Assembly: GCA_039621445.1 (NCBI GenBank) | Contig: CP154957.1 | Coordinates: 38,224,654-38,288,653, forward strand | Length of the DNA stretch: 64,000 bases | Origin: Euglena gracilis | Taxonomy: Eukaryota > Euglenida > Euglenophyceae > Euglenales | Direction of reading: 5' to 3' | Shown: positions 62,980 to 64,000 of the stretch, in pieces | Numbering within the stretch: position 1 is the stretch's first letter | How the letters are laid out: every line of letters begins with the position of its first letter | The notes under the pieces: generated by a model | Databases searched by the model: none | The model's input: only the letters and a program-made list of their open reading frames with translations | What the model was told of the DNA's origin: nothing | Program-made: the position numbers and the translations under genes

Positions 62980-63613
62980 AAGTGCGGCTAAAAATTACGG
63001 AAGACAGAAATTTTGGCAAAATACCCAAATTTTGCCATAATTTTTTTTCTCGTAATTTTCTCACTCCGTCGGTTTCCGACGCTGTCTTCCAGCCCACTTC
63101 CGGTTTGTGCCCAAAAGAACACAATACTCATCCCAATTGAATGTCAGTTTCTTCGATGGTATATGCTCAGCCAGCTCCTTGAAAAACGGGCGACCGGCAT
63201 CAAGTACTGGGGAAAATCACAGCAAAAATCGCTCTGCATTAGAAATCACTGACACCTGATCAGTGGGCACAATTCTATCAGAATTTGCAGCGAACGGCCT
63301 CCGTTCTGCTTTCGCCAGCGAATATTTTGCCCATGCCTGACCGACCTTGAACGTTCCCCCATTTTTTTGGCAAGCGTTGCTGGGCGGGTGCGTGCGACAA
63401 CACCTCGAGCGATTGCAGCCACTGGGGGAAAAAAAAAACGTTGAACACTCAACCAGGAGAAAAATGTCGCTCACCTGTGCCGGAGGTCAATCCTTCATGG
63501 GGACCAGATTTTGCCAAAAATTATTTTTCCAAAATAAAAATTTTGCCAAAATTTTTTTTCTCGTAATTTTTTTTTGCCGTAATTTTTGTATTCCGTAATT
63601 TTTAGCCACACTG
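62980..63613. mobile_element. Tc1/mariner-type element, non-autonomous
   Basis: Right end, read inward: TA-C-AGTGTGGCTAAAAATTACGG. Left end: TA-A-AGTGCGGCTAAAAATTACGG. One mismatch in 20 after the first base. TA lies at both borders (62978-62979, 63614-63615). CAGTG starts and TA duplications are typical of Tc1/mariner. Subterminal TTTTGCCRTAATTTTT words are repeated in both orientations inside. The 430-base centre has a minus-strand stretch with coding-like texture (F-F-K-E-L-A-E-H-I-P-S-K-K-L around 63150-63185) but no D..D/E transposase motif I recognise. Confidence 0.8.
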
Positions 63614-63615
63614 TA

Positions 63616-64000
63616 TGGAGATTGGTTTTTTTTTCAAAATGGAAGAAAAAAGCATTCCGGAAGGGGGTGGTTCGGGACGCGGGGGGGGGGGGACGCGGGG
63701 GGGAACTGTGGCCCAACAACCGCCACACGTTTCCATGGGCGTCACCAAAATTTGTATGTAATTTTCCTTTGGTCGACCAAAAAATGTGCCCGGCCAAAAT
63801 CCGGGACGCGGGGGGGACGCGGGGAGAACACCCCCAAAGAGACAAAAGGTTGGTCAACACAAATGGATACCAGGACGAAATCGACAACACCCCAAACCGG
63901 AACAAAAAAGCATTCAGAAAAAGGAAAGAAAAGGTCGGTCGATTTCCAAGACATCGGAATCCATTTATGTAAGTCGATTTCCATTCAGGCGCCCGTTTAT
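63616..64000. other. GGGACGCGGGGGG words; no gene
   Basis: GGGACGCGGGGGG units at 63673-63705 and 63800-63826. The window ends inside the GTCGATTTCCATTCAGGCGC repeat. Confidence 0.6.

Noticed and set aside
1-64000. tRNA and rRNA genes
   Set aside because: No cloverleaf with A and B boxes and no conserved rRNA core words were noticed. A covariance search was not possible here.

Overview
The window reads as repeat-rich, gene-poor nuclear DNA of a eukaryote, probably a protist with a large genome. The evidence is a DIRS-like retroelement, hAT, Tc1/mariner and pogo-like DNA-transposon remnants, PHD-type zinc fingers, many microsatellites and very low coding density. No bacterial operons, ribosomal RNA, tRNA, CRISPR array or viral gene block is visible. 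CpG is abundant and long C/G homopolymer runs meeting as CCCC-GGGG palindromes are everywhere. I cannot place the lineage from sequence alone.

Layout. 0-4.5 kb: small MITE-like elements, a purine tract and ATCCGTAGTT arrays. 4.6-7.2 kb: a 2.6-kb element (G1) with 25-bp inverted ends and a perfect 5-bp target duplication, filled with TTGCGC..GCGCAA palindromes. 7.2-19 kb: decayed repeats, microsatellites and a partial G-type copy at 14.6-15.5 kb inside a foldback built on TTATTCCGG. 19.2-20.6 kb: a GTAC-rich tandem array with a second array nested in it. 20.9-26.3 kb: MITEs, including a hAT-type copy with a perfect 8-bp duplication, and the first of three copies of a ~950-bp repeat (R7). 27-40 kb: a mosaic of recent, nearly identical direct and inverted duplications. 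32-34 kb: an intact 206-aa ORF inside an inverted-repeat-bounded unit. 37.5-38 kb: a pogo/DDE_1 transposase relic. 40.4-45.6 kb: a DIRS-like unit with 33-bp inverted ends, a PHD-finger ORF and a frameshifted reverse transcriptase. 45.9-48.9 kb: a second TTGCGC element (G2), inserted into a copy of R7, so the window itself contains the empty site. 49-59 kb: long perfect hairpins, palindromic arrays, two broken PHD-gene copies and a hAT transposase C-terminus. 59.9-60.8 kb: inverted R7 copy. 61.5-62.4 kb: second copy of the PHD-gene element. 63.0-63.6 kb: Tc1/mariner-type element with TA duplication.

Two themes tie the region together. First, almost every repeat family is assembled from many copies of its own short palindromic word, arranged as arrays at or between the ends of a foldback element. 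Second, a small protein family keeps turning up inside such inverted-repeat-bounded units. Its N-terminus runs M-A/T-K-x-A-x-N followed by L-P-x-P-P-K, and some members add a C-terminal PHD finger. It is seen at 32.9, 34.4, 40.5, 50.8, 54.2 and 62 kb. I do not recognise the N-terminal domain. These PHD-gene units and the two TTGCGC elements are the best candidates for something undescribed.
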